A stretch of DNA of 64,000 bases from Haemophilus parainfluenzae (GCF_014931375.1 NZ_CP063117.1:496001-560000), one strand, 5' to 3'; positions 1 to 9,761 are shown, numbered from the stretch's first letter. Notes: generated by a model from the sequence alone, not told the origin. Numbers and translations are program-made.

Positions 1-3000
1 AGAACCAAAGGTTACTCCAATACCACCTCCCAATATGCCTGATTTTTTCTTGCTGTAATAATCATCAGAGTAGACTCGGTTCTCAGCTTCGCGAATATCA
101 ATGTTTTTAGCCTTCACCGTCAAACCATTACCAGCTGCTACATTTGAGCCCTGAATAGTGACATTACCTTTGCTTGAATGAAGATAAATCTTATCTGCAT
201 CTAAATTTGAGGCTTCCGCAACGTCATAATCGTGTTTATGTCGATAAACTTCTGTCGTTGAGCTTGTTAAACCTCTAGATTTACTTTTGGAGGCACTCGA
301 CAACTGCTCTTTATAACGCGCTTCTTGAATATTGATATTACCGTCAGAAAGTACATTCATGGTGCCATTACTGGTTACAGAAACACCTCGCATGTCAACC
401 GCACTTTTACCTACAGCATCAAGATTTCCTGTAACATTTAACTGACTGCCAACTTCTTGTTTTTGATCAAGCTTATAGTAATTATCTGCATTTGGTACGT
501 AATGCTCTTTATTTTCAGTTTCTACCGTACCAAAATTCAATGCTTTACCTGCAGAGAAAACCGCATTTCCGTTCACATCTACATTTGCACCTTTTACAGT
601 AATATTTTCAGTCGCAATAAAGCTAGCACTGCCTTTTTTGTTATCATTGCCAACCTTTACAGATGCTTGTTGTGTTAGTGATTTTTGGTAAAAATCAGGT
701 GTATTTTCTGTTTCACTCGTGGTACTTTCAATATTAATATGCTTTCCTTGGGCAACTAAATTATCTGTTGCATTTAACTCTCCACCAAGATTATTAAGCA
801 TATTTTTAGCTACCAAATAAAGTTCTCGACCCTGTAAGCGACCACCTAAGTTCTCAATATTATTTGCGGCTAAGCCTGTTAGATTACGTCCAGAAATTAC
901 GCCACTATTTTGTACATCACCTTTGATATTCATAATGACATCATTGGCAGAAATCACTGCACCTCGACTATCAATATCGGTATTACGTCCAACAACGTAA
1001 ACCTGTGGCACTAATACTTCTTTCTTAGAACCATCTTTTAAAGTCACTTCACGTTTTACCATCCAAACCATATCAGAAGTTAACTCTTTCATCTGAGAAG
1101 ATGTCAAAGCAACGCCTGGTACTAAATTCATTTTTTTGGCGTAGTATGCCCCGTTATCCATCAAGGCTTTATATTGGTCATAATCGGAAGAGTAATTTTC
1201 TAGAAAACGTCTACCAGTGAGCTGATTAATTTGTTCGTTTACTAAACGTTGTTCATAAAAACCATCGCCCAAACGTTTAAGCATATTTTGTGGATCATTG
1301 CGCAACTGTTTGAACATATAATCAGAACTGAGCCATTTAGATTTCTGTGTAAAACGCGGATCTGTTTCAACCAAAAACTGTCCTGATACCTCAGGGTTGA
1401 TTTTATAAAGGCTTGCCTGTGGCAATGAAATATCTGGTAAATGCGTTTTGATATCAAGGTTATCTTTATTTTTCATCACTCCAGACGTGATTGCTTCTAG
1501 ATTAACGCGGTGAACATTTAAATCTGTATTTAAAGGTGTTTTCTCCGCTAATGAAATGCCTTGGAAATCTGATTTATCCCCAACAATTATGCCAGTAGAC
1601 TCCACCGGCTCACCTATTTTTAAAAGTTCCAGCCCAAATTTGAACGGTTCGACAGGTAAGAGGCGGTCAATTTTTTGTTCATCTCCTCCATACACAGCCC
1701 AAACTTTTTTACCTCTCGAACCATGATGACGATGTTCTTTTTTAATATCTTTTTTCAAACCGATATCTCGACGATGAATTTCACCATCAACATCAATATT
1801 ACTCAGTTTTAGTAATCCTTGACTTACTGTACTGACGGGTTCCTTAATCGCCTTATCCGCTAAATATAAGGTGTCACCAATCACAATTCGAGAGTGTTTA
1901 TTCGTATACTCCCCCCCTTCCAAATGTAAAGATTGCCCGATAAGCAATTTACTGGGATCTTGGTGTTCAATGGTATTAGTATCTGTGGTTCGAATGTAAT
2001 CTTGTTTCAGCCAATTTCGAGCTGCCACAGCTTTACGTCCATCATTGAAACGAAAATATTGATTGCTATTATGACGACTATTATTAACATGATCTAAATA
2101 ACCCTCACCTTTTTCTCCTTCATTACTATAATAAGTCGCACTACTATCAAATGGGGAATAAGTAACAAAATGATTTTTAGTATATTTATGTCCTAACCTT
2201 AAATGTAAATCGTGGTTTAGCAGACGATTTGTTTTAATCCAACCACTTCCTAAAGCTTCAATGGTTGCACTACCGTTATCAATGCTATTTGCATAACCAG
2301 TTGCTTGATTATTGTCATTTAACTGTCCACCAATATAGATATTACCTAAACTCATAATAAGTGAATGGTTACGGTTTACTAAATTACTGACACCTAAATC
2401 AAGTCTCTCGCGAGCAGCGATAGTCGCTGCTGTTCCGTCAGTGTTCTCAAGATTATTTAAATTATTTGCTTGAATGGCAAGATGACTACCATAAATACGT
2501 GCAGTACCGATATTATTGACATCATTGGCTTTAATCACTGTGGTGTCACCATCTATTAAACCAAAGTTATCCAGTTTATTGGCTTGAATGCGAGTGTTTA
2601 TCGAGGAAATTTCTGCATTAGCATTATTTTGAATAGTAGATCCTTCAACTGATGCTGAATTACCTACCACAAGGTTGGAATTATTAACAAAATCACCTTT
2701 TGTTTTAAAAGTAAGATTATTGCCTACACCAAAGGCTTTATTTAGGGTAAAGCTATCATTTAACTCAATACCCAAATCTCCTTTTGTTCTAATCGAACCT
2801 TCATCCGCTAATGTTTTGGCTTGTAATGTTGTGCCAATCACCGATTCAATTTTTCCTAGTGCATTATTTACAACCAAGGTTAAATCTGGATTTACAATAT
2901 CAACTCGACCAGCCGATAAAATCTCACCTTGTTGGTTATCAAGAGATTGATTAACTGTAATATTTGCTGATTTTCCTGCATAAATACCACCAGATTGGTT

Positions 3001-5544
3001 TTCAATATGCTCTGCATTTATTACTAAATTAGTTGTTTGAATACCTTGAGTAGGGGTATCTTGTTTAGCTTTTGTATTTTTATTATTTACATTTGTAACA
3101 TTTAACACTAAACGATTTGTTGCACTAACCAAAGAGCCTTTATCACCTTCAGACTGGTTATCCATCTTGGTCAAATTTAATGTTGCATTCACACTTTGAA
3201 CAATGCCACCTTTGTTATTTAAATTTGTACCAGATAATGTTAAATCCTGAGATGAAATTACACCTTGTGCATTATTTATTGCAGCAGAAGAAATCGCTGC
3301 TGTTTTCGCTGAAATATCACCTTGTGTATTATTCAAATTTTGGGTTTGAATCGTTAAATCAGACTCTCCCTGAATCACTCCTTTAAGGTTATTTAAATCA
3401 TTTGCAAGCAATGTCGCACGAGAAACAGATGAAATAATGCCATCTTGGTTGTGTAAATTTTCTGTCTTTAATGATAGTTCACCTTGGTTATAAACAATAC
3501 CACGCTGATTATTAAATTGATTAACTGATAAATCTGCGCGATTTCCGACAATTAACTTCCCTTCCTCATTATTAACTTGCTGTGCAGCCAATAAAACCTG
3601 TCCACCTAACATTTCACCTTTTTGGTTATTCAAGGTTGAAGTACTAATATCAAGACTATTTTTTCCAAATAAATAACCAGATTGAGACTCTATATGTCCT
3701 GCATTTGTGTTAAGTTTCACACCTTGATTTGACCAAATCACACCTTGATTATTTTGAATTAATGGCGTTTGAACAGAAAGCGTACCTTCTGCGACAATTT
3801 TTCCTTCAGTATTGTCTAATCCCTTTTGTACATTTAATGCAAAAGCTTCGGCGCCACGTTGAATCCAACTGCCCTGATGATTATTAAGTTGAACACTATC
3901 CACCACAAAATGATCAGCATTCAAATGTGCATTTTCAGTTGAAATAAGATTTGGGTTGCTTAATGTTGTTTTTCCTTCGCTATATAGCGTTGTTTTATTC
4001 AGATTTAAAGCTGATTGAGCAGATTGGAGAGCGATGCGATCTCCACTTAATTGACTATCAGATAAATCAACCATTTCCGCTCTCACATTAATCTCACCAC
4101 TCGCTAGATGTTTTGCTTTGGATGAAATGGTCTTTTCAGCTGAAAGAGTAAGATTTGCACCTTGTGCATGTTGAGTATCTAGAGAACGAATCTCACCTTG
4201 CGTAGTATCCTGTACCGTAACGCCAGCAGCAACTAAAGCACCACTTTTTACTTCAATATTTTTTGCCTGATACTGAATATCGCCCTTAGCAACAGTTTCA
4301 CCGGTTTGAGTAACTTTATCCTTAGCTTGAACAAAGCTCCCCCCTTGATGTGAAACAATTGAACCATGCTGCTCTACTCGAGTTTGTGAGCGCAATGCAA
4401 CATTCCCCTGTTTAGTTTCAACTTTACCTTTATTTTCAATAACCTTTTCTGCATTAAGATCAGCTTGGTGAGTTGCGCTAATTACCCCTTCATTAACAAT
4501 ACGTCCTTGACTATCAATCTTCACATCACCCGCTGATGCACCAATATGCCCCGCATTGCGTACACCAAGACCTTGGCCGTTATCCACTAAATGGATTTTT
4601 TCAGCATACATCCCACCTAATTGGCTCACATCCACACTGTAGCTTTGGTTTTCGCCTTGGGTATCGGAAGTGTGGTCGGTTTTATCGGTGATTTTATCGC
4701 CCACATACACAACTGAATCATTGGTGCGGTCAACGTTGTTTTTACCAGTGGTAACTTTAATGCCTTTCTTCGACCAAACACCACCATTGATTTCCGCTTT
4801 CTCAGCGATAATATCGGTGTAATCAGATTGGCTGTTATCCATCCCTTTTTGGCCAACAGTCACCTTACCGCCTTTTACGCGATAGCCTTTCAACTCACCA
4901 TTTTCTACATCAGCTTTACCGGTTGTCAGCGTGGTACGTCCAGCATTAATCACACCACAACCATCACATTGGATACCGCTTGGGTTGGCAATCACCACAT
5001 CTGCTTTTTTGCCTGCGACTTCTACATAACCTTTTAAACGGCTTGGATTCGCTGAATTGACCTCGTTAAGAATGACTTTCGCTTCACCGCGAGCAAGATT
5101 CGGGTTACCTTGCACCCATCCTGCCATTTGCGTTTGGGCTGCTTTGCGGGCATTGTTTAACACAGCGCCTTTTTCTGCCACATCAAATTGTGAATATTGG
5201 TTACGTGATACCCCACCTGCACTTGGTGTTTGAATATTTACCTGCGGTAAACCATTGCCGGTTTGAAGTACGGTAGGTTGTTGATTACCTGGTGCAGATT
5301 TATCAGCACGAATTGCCATATCTTCTGCATGAACAGAAGGCGATAAGAAGACAAAGCCTAATGCCAACATTAAGCTAAAATGAATAGGATTAAGTGAAAG
5401 TGCGGTTGAAAACAATCCTGTTTTTTCTTGTTCTGAGCTCACATTTTCACTTTGCGCTTTACCTTGAGATTTTGCCAACTCAGAGACCACCACAAGCTGG
5501 TTTAATACACGGCTAAAAATCACTTTATAATGACGTTTATTCAT
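1..5544 (-). CDS. TpsA filamentous haemagglutinin-like exoprotein (5' part; runs off left edge)
   Basis: The frame is open for 1848 codons from an ATG at 5544 (AAAGGAAATT upstream) to the window edge, so the C-terminus is not visible. The N-terminus (MNKRHYKVIFSRVLNQLVVV) is an extended signal peptide region typical of large type V exoproteins, followed by a hydrophobic signal core ending near VHAED. A TPS secretion domain follows, with the NPSGI motif and a CDGC pair (C193, C196). The rest is a long beta-helix rich in LNNxxGxI-type repeats, ending at the edge in a YYSKKKSGILGGGIG haemagglutinin-repeat signature. Known role of the family: adhesin, or CdiA contact-dependent toxin carrier, secreted by the partner TpsB encoded 70 bp upstream. 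Which of the two cannot be decided without the C-terminus. No frameshift is apparent in the visible part. Confidence 0.93.
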   Translation of the reverse strand, partial: MNKRHYKVIFSRVLNQLVVVSELAKSQGKAQSENVSSEQEKTGLFSTALSLNPIHFSLMLALGFVFLSPSVHAEDMAIRADKSAPGNQQPTVLQTGNGLPQVNIQTPSAGGVSRNQYSQFDVAEKGAVLNNARKAAQTQMAGWVQGNPNLARGEAKVILNEVNSANPSRLKGYVEVAGKKADVVIANPSGIQCDGCGVINAGRTTLTTGKADVENGELKGYRVKGGKVTVGQKGMDNSQSDYTDIIAEKAEINGGVWSKKGIKVTTGKNNVDRTNDSVVYVGDKITDKTDHTSDTQGENQSYSVDVSQLGGMYAEKIHLVDNGQGLGVRNAGHIGASAGDVKIDSQGRIVNEGVISATHQADLNAEKVIENKGKVETKQGNVALRSQTRVEQHGSIVSHQGGSFVQAKDKVTQTGETVAKGDIQYQAKNIEVKSGALVAAGVTVQDTTQGEIRSLDTQHAQGANLTLSAEKTISSKAKHLASGEINVRAEMVDLSDSQLSGDRIALQSAQSALNLNKTTLYSEGKTTLSNPNLISTENAHLNADHFVVDSVQLNNHQGSWIQRGAEAFALNVQKGLDNTEGKIVAEGTLSVQTPLIQNNQGVIWSNQGVKLNTNAGHIESQSGYLFGKNSLDISTSTLNNQKGEMLGGQVLLAAQQVNNEEGKLIVGNRADLSVNQFNNQRGIVYNQGELSLKTENLHNQDGIISSVSRATLLANDLNNLKGVIQGESDLTIQTQNLNNTQGDISAKTAAISSAAINNAQGVISSQDLTLSGTNLNNKGGIVQSVNATLNLTKMDNQSEGDKGSLVSATNRLVLNVTNVNNKNTKAKQDTPTQGIQTTNLVINAEHIENQSGGIYAGKSANITVNQSLDNQQGEILSAGRVDIVNPDLTLVVNNALGKIESVIGTTLQAKTLADEGSIRTKGDLGIELNDSFTLNKAFGVGNNLTFKTKGDFVNNSNLVVGNSASVEGSTIQNNANAEISSINTRIQANKLDNFGLIDGDTTVIKANDVNNIGTARIYGSHLAIQANNLNNLENTDGTAATIAARERLDLGVSNLVNRNHSLIMSLGNIYIGGQLNDNNQATGYANSIDNGSATIEALGSGWIKTNRLLNHDLHLRLGHKYTKNHFVTYSPFDSSATYYSNEGEKGEGYLDHVNNSRHNSNQYFRFNDGRKAVAARNWLKQDYIRTTDTNTIEHQDPSKLLIGQSLHLEGGEYTNKHSRIVIGDTLYLADKAIKEPVSTVSQGLLKLSNIDVDGEIHRRDIGLKKDIKKEHRHHGSRGKKVWAVYGGDEQKIDRLLPVEPFKFGLELLKIGEPVESTGIIVGDKSDFQGISLAEKTPLNTDLNVHRVNLEAITSGVMKNKDNLDIKTHLPDISLPQASLYKINPEVSGQFLVETDPRFTQKSKWLSSDYMFKQLRNDPQNMLKRLGDGFYEQRLVNEQINQLTGRRFLENYSSDYDQYKALMDNGAYYAKKMNLVPGVALTSSQMKELTSDMVWMVKREVTLKDGSKKEVLVPQVYVVGRNTDIDSRGAVISANDVIMNIKGDVQNSGVISGRNLTGLAANNIENLGGRLQGRELYLVAKNMLNNLGGELNATDNLVAQGKHINIESTTSETENTPDFYQKSLTQQASVKVGNDNKKGSASFIATENITVKGANVDVNGNAVFSAGKALNFGTVETENKEHYVPNADNYYKLDQKQEVGSQLNVTGNLDAVGKSAVDMRGVSVTSNGTMNVLSDGNINIQEARYKEQLSSASKSKSRGLTSSTTEVYRHKHDYDVAEASNLDADKIYLHSSKGNVTIQGSNVAAGNGLTVKAKNIDIREAENRVYSDDYYSKKKSGILGGGIGVTFGS

Positions 5545-5614
5545 TTTTTAATTTCCTTTAAAGTTTTAAATTCTGTTTGGTTTTAATCAATTTATTCATC
5601 TAAAAGCGTGAGCA

Positions 5615-7390
5615 TTAAAAACGGTAGCTCACATTAAATCCGGTTGTCACATGACTAGTTCTAAATCCTTCCGGTTTTTTAATTGGAACACCCACAAAAT
5701 AATCATAGTTAATGCCCCATAATTTACCGCGAAGTCCAATTGCACCACCCATTAAGCTATCACCAATTTGAAGCTCTTCTTGACTAGAGTGCACCTTGCC
5801 TCGGTCTATTCCTAAATAAAGCTCATGTCCTTTATTGGCAATATTCCAACCGAGCTCATTTCGCCATAACCAACCTTTTTCACCGGAAAGTGATAGCTCA
5901 CCATCAAATCCGCGTACGGTATAACGACCACCAATACTCAATTTATCTTGTTGGGTTAAAGGTGTGCCGTTCCATTGTCCATTCCAACTGGTGTTAAAGC
6001 GGAAAGGTTGATTGCCGATAGTGAAAGGATAGGTAAAATCAATGCCTGCAGTAAAAATCTGCATGCGAGAAGTGCCTTCACCAAATTCTTCTTCCGGTGC
6101 TGGTAAGGATTTATTCCCACCCGTACCACGTTTATAGTTCGCAAACAGTTGTAAAACAGTTTCACCAATGTATTGGGTGTGATTAAGCCCCACTTCCCAA
6201 CCTGCTGTTCGACGACGTTGCACTTCAATTTCGGTGTCATTAATGTAGTTATGAGATTTTTTCGTCCATAACGCGGCATTCACATAGGTTTTATGAAGAC
6301 TTCCACGAGTTAATAAGCGACTTAAATTCGCTTTCATTTGTTGGCTTTCACCCGAATAGGTGTAAGACTCAAATGCGCCCGCTACCGTTTGGTGATAAGA
6401 ATATTTTGAACCGGAAAGCGTTAAGAGATAGTTCTTCCAAGGAATGGAATAATAGAGACTGACATTTTTACTGCCATAATCGCCTTCCGCATCATCGCTA
6501 TCACGTTTAAAGCTACGTGTACCACTGATATAGAACATATCATTAAGTGTTAGCACGTTATCCCAAGAAAACGTAGCTGAACCTTGTAAACGACCCGTAG
6601 CTTTACTGCCTGAATCATCTAATCCTAAGGTTAAATGAAAAGGTAAGCTTTGCTTATAAGCAATCACCACGTCTGTTTCACCTACTGCATCCGTTGGCAC
6701 AAGCTCCATATTCGCATCAGCACTCGGTACACGTTTTAAGTTTTCTAAACCTTGTTCAATATTGCGAATATTTAATATATCCCCCTGCGCCATTGGCATG
6801 GCAAACCATAAGGTACCACGGGTGGCAAACGGAATCGCACTTTGGTCTTGTAATTGAATACGACCTACTTTACCCGGAATCACAGTGAGTACGAGCATAC
6901 CTGAACGTAAATCCTGTGGCTCCACCACCACGCGTGTCGTGACATAACCAAAATCAATTAAACGATTTTGAATACGGCGAAGTAAGACATTAATCCCCTC
7001 CGAGCCAATACAAGCCGGCAGCGCAAAATCACGCTCAGCATAAACTGACTTTAATGCCCAAGAGAATCGGCTTGGTTGGATTAATTTAAGAGAAGAGGCT
7101 GATGAATTTTCTTCTTCAGCTTGATAATCGGTCAGCACCAATTGATTGATAGGAAAACACTGTGCTTCATTTTTTGGAAAGCCAAGTGAGGCCTCTTTTT
7201 CACCCTCTAAACGCACATTCGCGGATTGCGTTTGCTGGGCTAAAATGGCTGCATCTTGTTCCGCTTGCTGTTTTTGTTGTTGGGCATCGATTTGTTTTTC
7301 TACATTTGCATTTGGTGAGCTGGGTGCCGCCAAAGCGAAAGAGGAAATAAATAATAAACTAGAAAGAAAAGAGCGAGATAAGTTCTTCAT
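5615..7390 (-). CDS. TpsB outer-membrane transporter (FhaC/ShlB/HecB family)
   Basis: 591 aa. An N-terminal signal peptide (MKNLSRSFLSSLLFISSFALAA) precedes a Gln/Ala-rich linker, which in this family corresponds to the plug helix region. Two POTRA-like segments follow (about residues 75-245; IQNRLIDFGYVTTRVVVEPQ is typical). The C-terminal half is a 16-strand-type beta-barrel of alternating residues, containing the family signature VRGF in the loop region (RYTVRGFDGEL) and ending in an aromatic residue (VSYRF), as outer-membrane barrels do. Length is normal for the family (550-590). It lies immediately upstream of tpsA on the same strand, so the pair forms a two-partner secretion operon in which TpsB recognises the TPS domain and exports TpsA across the outer membrane. 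Confidence 0.95.
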   Translation of the reverse strand: MKNLSRSFLSSLLFISSFALAAPSSPNANVEKQIDAQQQKQQAEQDAAILAQQTQSANVRLEGEKEASLGFPKNEAQCFPINQLVLTDYQAEEENSSASSLKLIQPSRFSWALKSVYAERDFALPACIGSEGINVLLRRIQNRLIDFGYVTTRVVVEPQDLRSGMLVLTVIPGKVGRIQLQDQSAIPFATRGTLWFAMPMAQGDILNIRNIEQGLENLKRVPSADANMELVPTDAVGETDVVIAYKQSLPFHLTLGLDDSGSKATGRLQGSATFSWDNVLTLNDMFYISGTRSFKRDSDDAEGDYGSKNVSLYYSIPWKNYLLTLSGSKYSYHQTVAGAFESYTYSGESQQMKANLSRLLTRGSLHKTYVNAALWTKKSHNYINDTEIEVQRRRTAGWEVGLNHTQYIGETVLQLFANYKRGTGGNKSLPAPEEEFGEGTSRMQIFTAGIDFTYPFTIGNQPFRFNTSWNGQWNGTPLTQQDKLSIGGRYTVRGFDGELSLSGEKGWLWRNELGWNIANKGHELYLGIDRGKVHSSQEELQIGDSLMGGAIGLRGKLWGINYDYFVGVPIKKPEGFRTSHVTTGFNVSYRF

Positions 7391-7476
7391 TATACTTCAG
7401 AGATTAAGTTATTGATAAAATTGCGATATGATATAAAAAGTTGTTTTAAAATTCTATAAACTAATATTCTCAATAC

Positions 7477-7533
7477 AAAAGTGCGGTCTGTTTTTGAGAA
7501 GTTTTAAAACTCTTTTAAAATTGACCGCACTTT
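7477..7533. repeat. 57-bp uptake-signal hairpin element, copy 1
   Basis: Inverted pair of uptake signals (AAAAGTGCGGTC ... GACCGCACTTT) enclosing a conserved inner palindrome (GAGAAGTTTTAAAACTC). Nearly the same element recurs at 9317-9372 and 13446-13500. It sits between tpsB and the immunity-like gene at 7612 and could end transcription from that gene. Confidence 0.8.
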
Positions 7534-7611
7534 ATCATTAATGAACTATAATAGCCCATATAACCTCAAATAAAACCCAGATTATCTAGGCTTTATTTCT
7601 TAACACGCTAA

Positions 7612-8094
7612 TTACCAACTATCAAAATATCGATCCAACTTTAGGAACTCCTCATAGCATCCAAACTTAGGATAATTATAATAATTAGAATTAGTATTTA
7701 TAATAACCTCATAACTATCAACAATATTAGACTCATAGTCCATTCTTTCTGAAAAAACGTGTCCATCCTCTAAAATTTTAAATTGATGTATAATAATAGG
7801 AGCCTTACTTACCCCATATTTTTTAGATGTAATAAAAGATAAAAATAATTTATCAGTTGTTAATTTACTAAATTTAAATTCATATGATAAAACCTCATTA
7901 ATATTATCATCTAAAAAGTACACAATGACATAATCTTTCCCAATAACAATATAGGAATCAGGTCTACTAGAAGAATTGATTAAAACAGTATATTCCTCCT
8001 TTCCATGTCTCCTTAAGGCATCTTCGACAGAAAACTCCCCCCAAGATTTTTTTTTAACAAATGACCATCCTTTACTGTAAAAATATTTCTCCAT
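7612..8094 (-). CDS. Hypothetical protein, candidate immunity protein of a polymorphic toxin
   Basis: 160 aa, soluble, no signal peptide or membrane segment, aromatic- and Asp/Glu-rich, very AT-rich codons compared with tpsB. ATG at 8094 has a good site (AGAGG, 9 nt before). I do not recognise the family by motif. The context is informative: it starts 18 bp after the stop of a broken reading frame resembling the C-terminal end of a CdiA/haemagglutinin toxin (8113-8494), the usual spacing and order of a CdiA-CT toxin and its CdiI immunity gene, and it lies just upstream of a TPS operon. Immunity function is an inference from size, composition and place. Confidence 0.75.
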   Translation of the reverse strand: MEKYFYSKGWSFVKKKSWGEFSVEDALRRHGKEEYTVLINSSSRPDSYIVIGKDYVIVYFLDDNINEVLSYEFKFSKLTTDKLFLSFITSKKYGVSKAPIIIHQFKILEDGHVFSERMDYESNIVDSYEVIINTNSNYYNYPKFGCYEEFLKLDRYFDSW

Positions 8095-8112
8095 ACAACA
8101 ACCTCTTGTAAA

Positions 8113-8494
8113 TTAATAAACATTACCTTCACTATCACGAATAATTATTTTCAATTCATTAGCCTTATCTAATATCTTAGATGGAATAGGATTATACTGT
8201 TTAGGCACCTCTAAAATATATTCACCTCTTAATACTTGCCCACCTAAGATGCCATTAGAAGGAACATCCGAAATTCTACTTCCCACTGAGTATTTAATAG
8301 ATTCTCTTACTACAAGACTAACCGTATTAAATTTACTATTTCCTAAAGAGTTATCAAGAAGAATAAGCTTTAGCTATATCGTACTTACCGTTATCTTTAT
8401 ACCAATCACTTACAATTCCTAAATCTGTAACAGAGATTATTGGCATACCTACCGTTGCTGATGATAAACCATCTGTATAAGGTATGATAACCAT
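8113..8494 (-). pseudogene. Remnant of a haemagglutinin/CdiA-type C-terminal toxin domain, frameshifted
   Basis: On the minus strand an open segment from about 8494 reads VIIPYTDGLSSATVGMPIIS..VTDLGIVSDWYKDNG and hits TGA near 8355. Shifting the frame by one base just before that stop continues smoothly as LILLDNSLGNSKFNTVSLVV and later VLRGEYILEVPKQYNPIPSK, ending ...RDSEGNVY and TAA at 8113-8115. The two parts together look like one protein about 125 residues long broken by a single indel. The phrase ATVGMPI..VTDLGIVSDWY is what I recognise from C-terminal regions of large haemagglutinin-type toxins; the exact toxin class is unknown to me. No start codon with a proper binding site was found, as expected for an orphan 3' module cut from a larger gene. 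The candidate immunity gene follows 18 bp downstream. Confidence 0.65.
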
Positions 8495-8637
8495 ACACAA
8501 ACAAAAATTCTAAATGAGTATGACATTATAAGTAAAACACCACAGATAACCTGCCGTTTTTTACAATATATTTGCTATAAAAAATAAGCGGTTATAGAAT
8601 ACCTATAGCAAGCTGAAATTAATGAGATTAAGTTGGT

Positions 8638-9315
8638 ATGAATAACGTACAAAAGAAATATTTTATTGGCCTAACCCATTTTTTAGGAAATGTTCTCGGC
8701 CCTAAATACGAAGTCGTATTTCATTCTTTTGATAAGAATAAGGCTCATATGGAAGCCATTGCGAATAGCCACGTCAGTGGTCGAACGCTTTCTTCTCCGC
8801 TTAGCTCTTTTGGTTCTAGTTTGTTGCAGGATAAAGTGTATTTAGATAAGGATTTTGTCTTTAACTACAAAGCGGTGGCTGATTCCGAAAAGGTCATTCG
8901 AGGTGCAACTTATTTCATTAAAAACGGGGATAAATTAGAAGGCATCCTTTGTATTAATCATGATACTTCTGAGTTGGTTGATGTGATGACCAAATTAATT
9001 TCACTGGAAAACCTTGGAAACTTCGTCAATATTTTAGGTATTGATGCTGCCTTTGCTGACGTAGAAGAGGCCGAAATAATTAATAAAGAAAAACTCGAAA
9101 ACTCCATCGAAGATATCCTTTGTGAATACCTTGATTTCACTCTATTACACTCCGATAAACCACTCAGCTTAAGACAACGGGAAAACGCCATTAAAGTCTT
9201 ATTTGATAAAGGTATTTTCAATATCAAAGGTGCCATTCCAATGGTGGCGAAATATTTGAAAATCTCAGAACCTAGCGTATATCGATATCTTAAAGCAATC
9301 AAAGAGAAAGCATAA
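8638..9315 (+). CDS. YheO/DauR-like PAS-HTH transcriptional regulator
   Basis: 225 aa. The first ~115 residues match the YheO-like PAS family (LTHFLGNVLGPKYEVVFHSF near the start; GATYFIKNGDKLEGILCINHD in the middle), and the last ~60 residues match the DauR-type helix-turn-helix (LSLRQRENAIKVLFDKGIFNIKGAI ... LKISEPSVYRYLKAI). It is cytosolic and probably DNA-binding; ligand and targets are unknown. DauR in Pseudomonas controls D-arginine use, but nothing here links this copy to that pathway. It is single-gene, with no partner within 80 bp on the same strand; transcription likely stops at the uptake-signal hairpin directly after the stop codon. Length is typical of the family. Confidence 0.88.
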   Translation: MNNVQKKYFIGLTHFLGNVLGPKYEVVFHSFDKNKAHMEAIANSHVSGRTLSSPLSSFGSSLLQDKVYLDKDFVFNYKAVADSEKVIRGATYFIKNGDKLEGILCINHDTSELVDVMTKLISLENLGNFVNILGIDAAFADVEEAEIINKEKLENSIEDILCEYLDFTLLHSDKPLSLRQRENAIKVLFDKGIFNIKGAIPMVAKYLKISEPSVYRYLKAIKEKA

Positions 9316-9316
9316 A

Positions 9317-9372
9317 AAAGTGCGGTCAATTTTCGAGAAGTTTTAAAACTCTTTGAAATTTGGCCGCACTTT
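9317..9372. repeat. 57-bp uptake-signal hairpin element, copy 2 (also terminator)
   Basis: AAAAGTGCGGTC ... GGCCGCACTTT with the inner motif GAGAAGTTTTAAAACTC, starting at the stop codon of the PAS-HTH regulator. The right arm has one change (GGCCGC instead of GACCGC). It fits a terminator for the regulator on the plus strand and for nothing obvious on the minus strand other than the gene at 9403. Confidence 0.8.
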
Positions 9373-9402
9373 ATATCTCCAGGCTATAAAAGCAAACCTT
9401 CG

Positions 9403-9699
9403 CTAATTACCATTAAATAAAACCTCCATAAACTCAAAGAAATCTTTTTCCGATACTTCATCAGGAGAAATCATTTTGTTATATATAATATCTATATCTC
9501 TATTTTCTAATTTATATATTTCCAACCCTACCCAATGACTACTCCATAGCTCAATAGTTGCTGTTTTTTTATTTGAATATAAGTCAAATCTAGTTAAATA
9601 ACCAAAATCTCCCTCTTTCTCAAAATCAACTTGAACAACTCCGAATTTTTCAATTACCCTAGGGTAAACAACATTTTCAAAAAAATTAAATATATCCAT
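9403..9699 (-). CDS. Hypothetical small soluble protein, candidate immunity protein
   Basis: 98 aa if the ATG at 9699 (MDIFNFFENVVYP) is used; an in-frame GTG at 9714 would add five residues, and neither has a strong binding site. It is acidic and aromatic-rich (LWSSHWVGLEIYKLENRDID), without signal peptide or membrane helix. I do not recognise a family. It lies 60 bp downstream of another immunity-like gene on the same strand (9762-10205), both very AT-rich, in a region of toxin remnants. Immunity role is a guess from context. Confidence 0.6.
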   Translation of the reverse strand: MDIFNFFENVVYPRVIEKFGVVQVDFEKEGDFGYLTRFDLYSNKKTATIELWSSHWVGLEIYKLENRDIDIIYNKMISPDEVSEKDFFEFMEVLFNGN

Positions 9700-9761
9700 T
9701 ATTTTTTCTAGCACTCTTATATTATTAATTTACCTATAAAAATAGACACAAATTTTGACTT

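Noticed and set aside
457-678. Open frame on the plus strand inside tpsA
   Set aside because: Antisense shadow of the TpsA repeat region, no ribosome binding site, no family signal. The same holds for other plus-strand frames at 2675, 3180 and 4828.
7146-7415. Open frames antisense to the start of tpsB
   Set aside because: Cys/Ala-rich translation results from the Gln/Ala-rich plug region of tpsB read backwards; the tpsB frame is clearly the real one.
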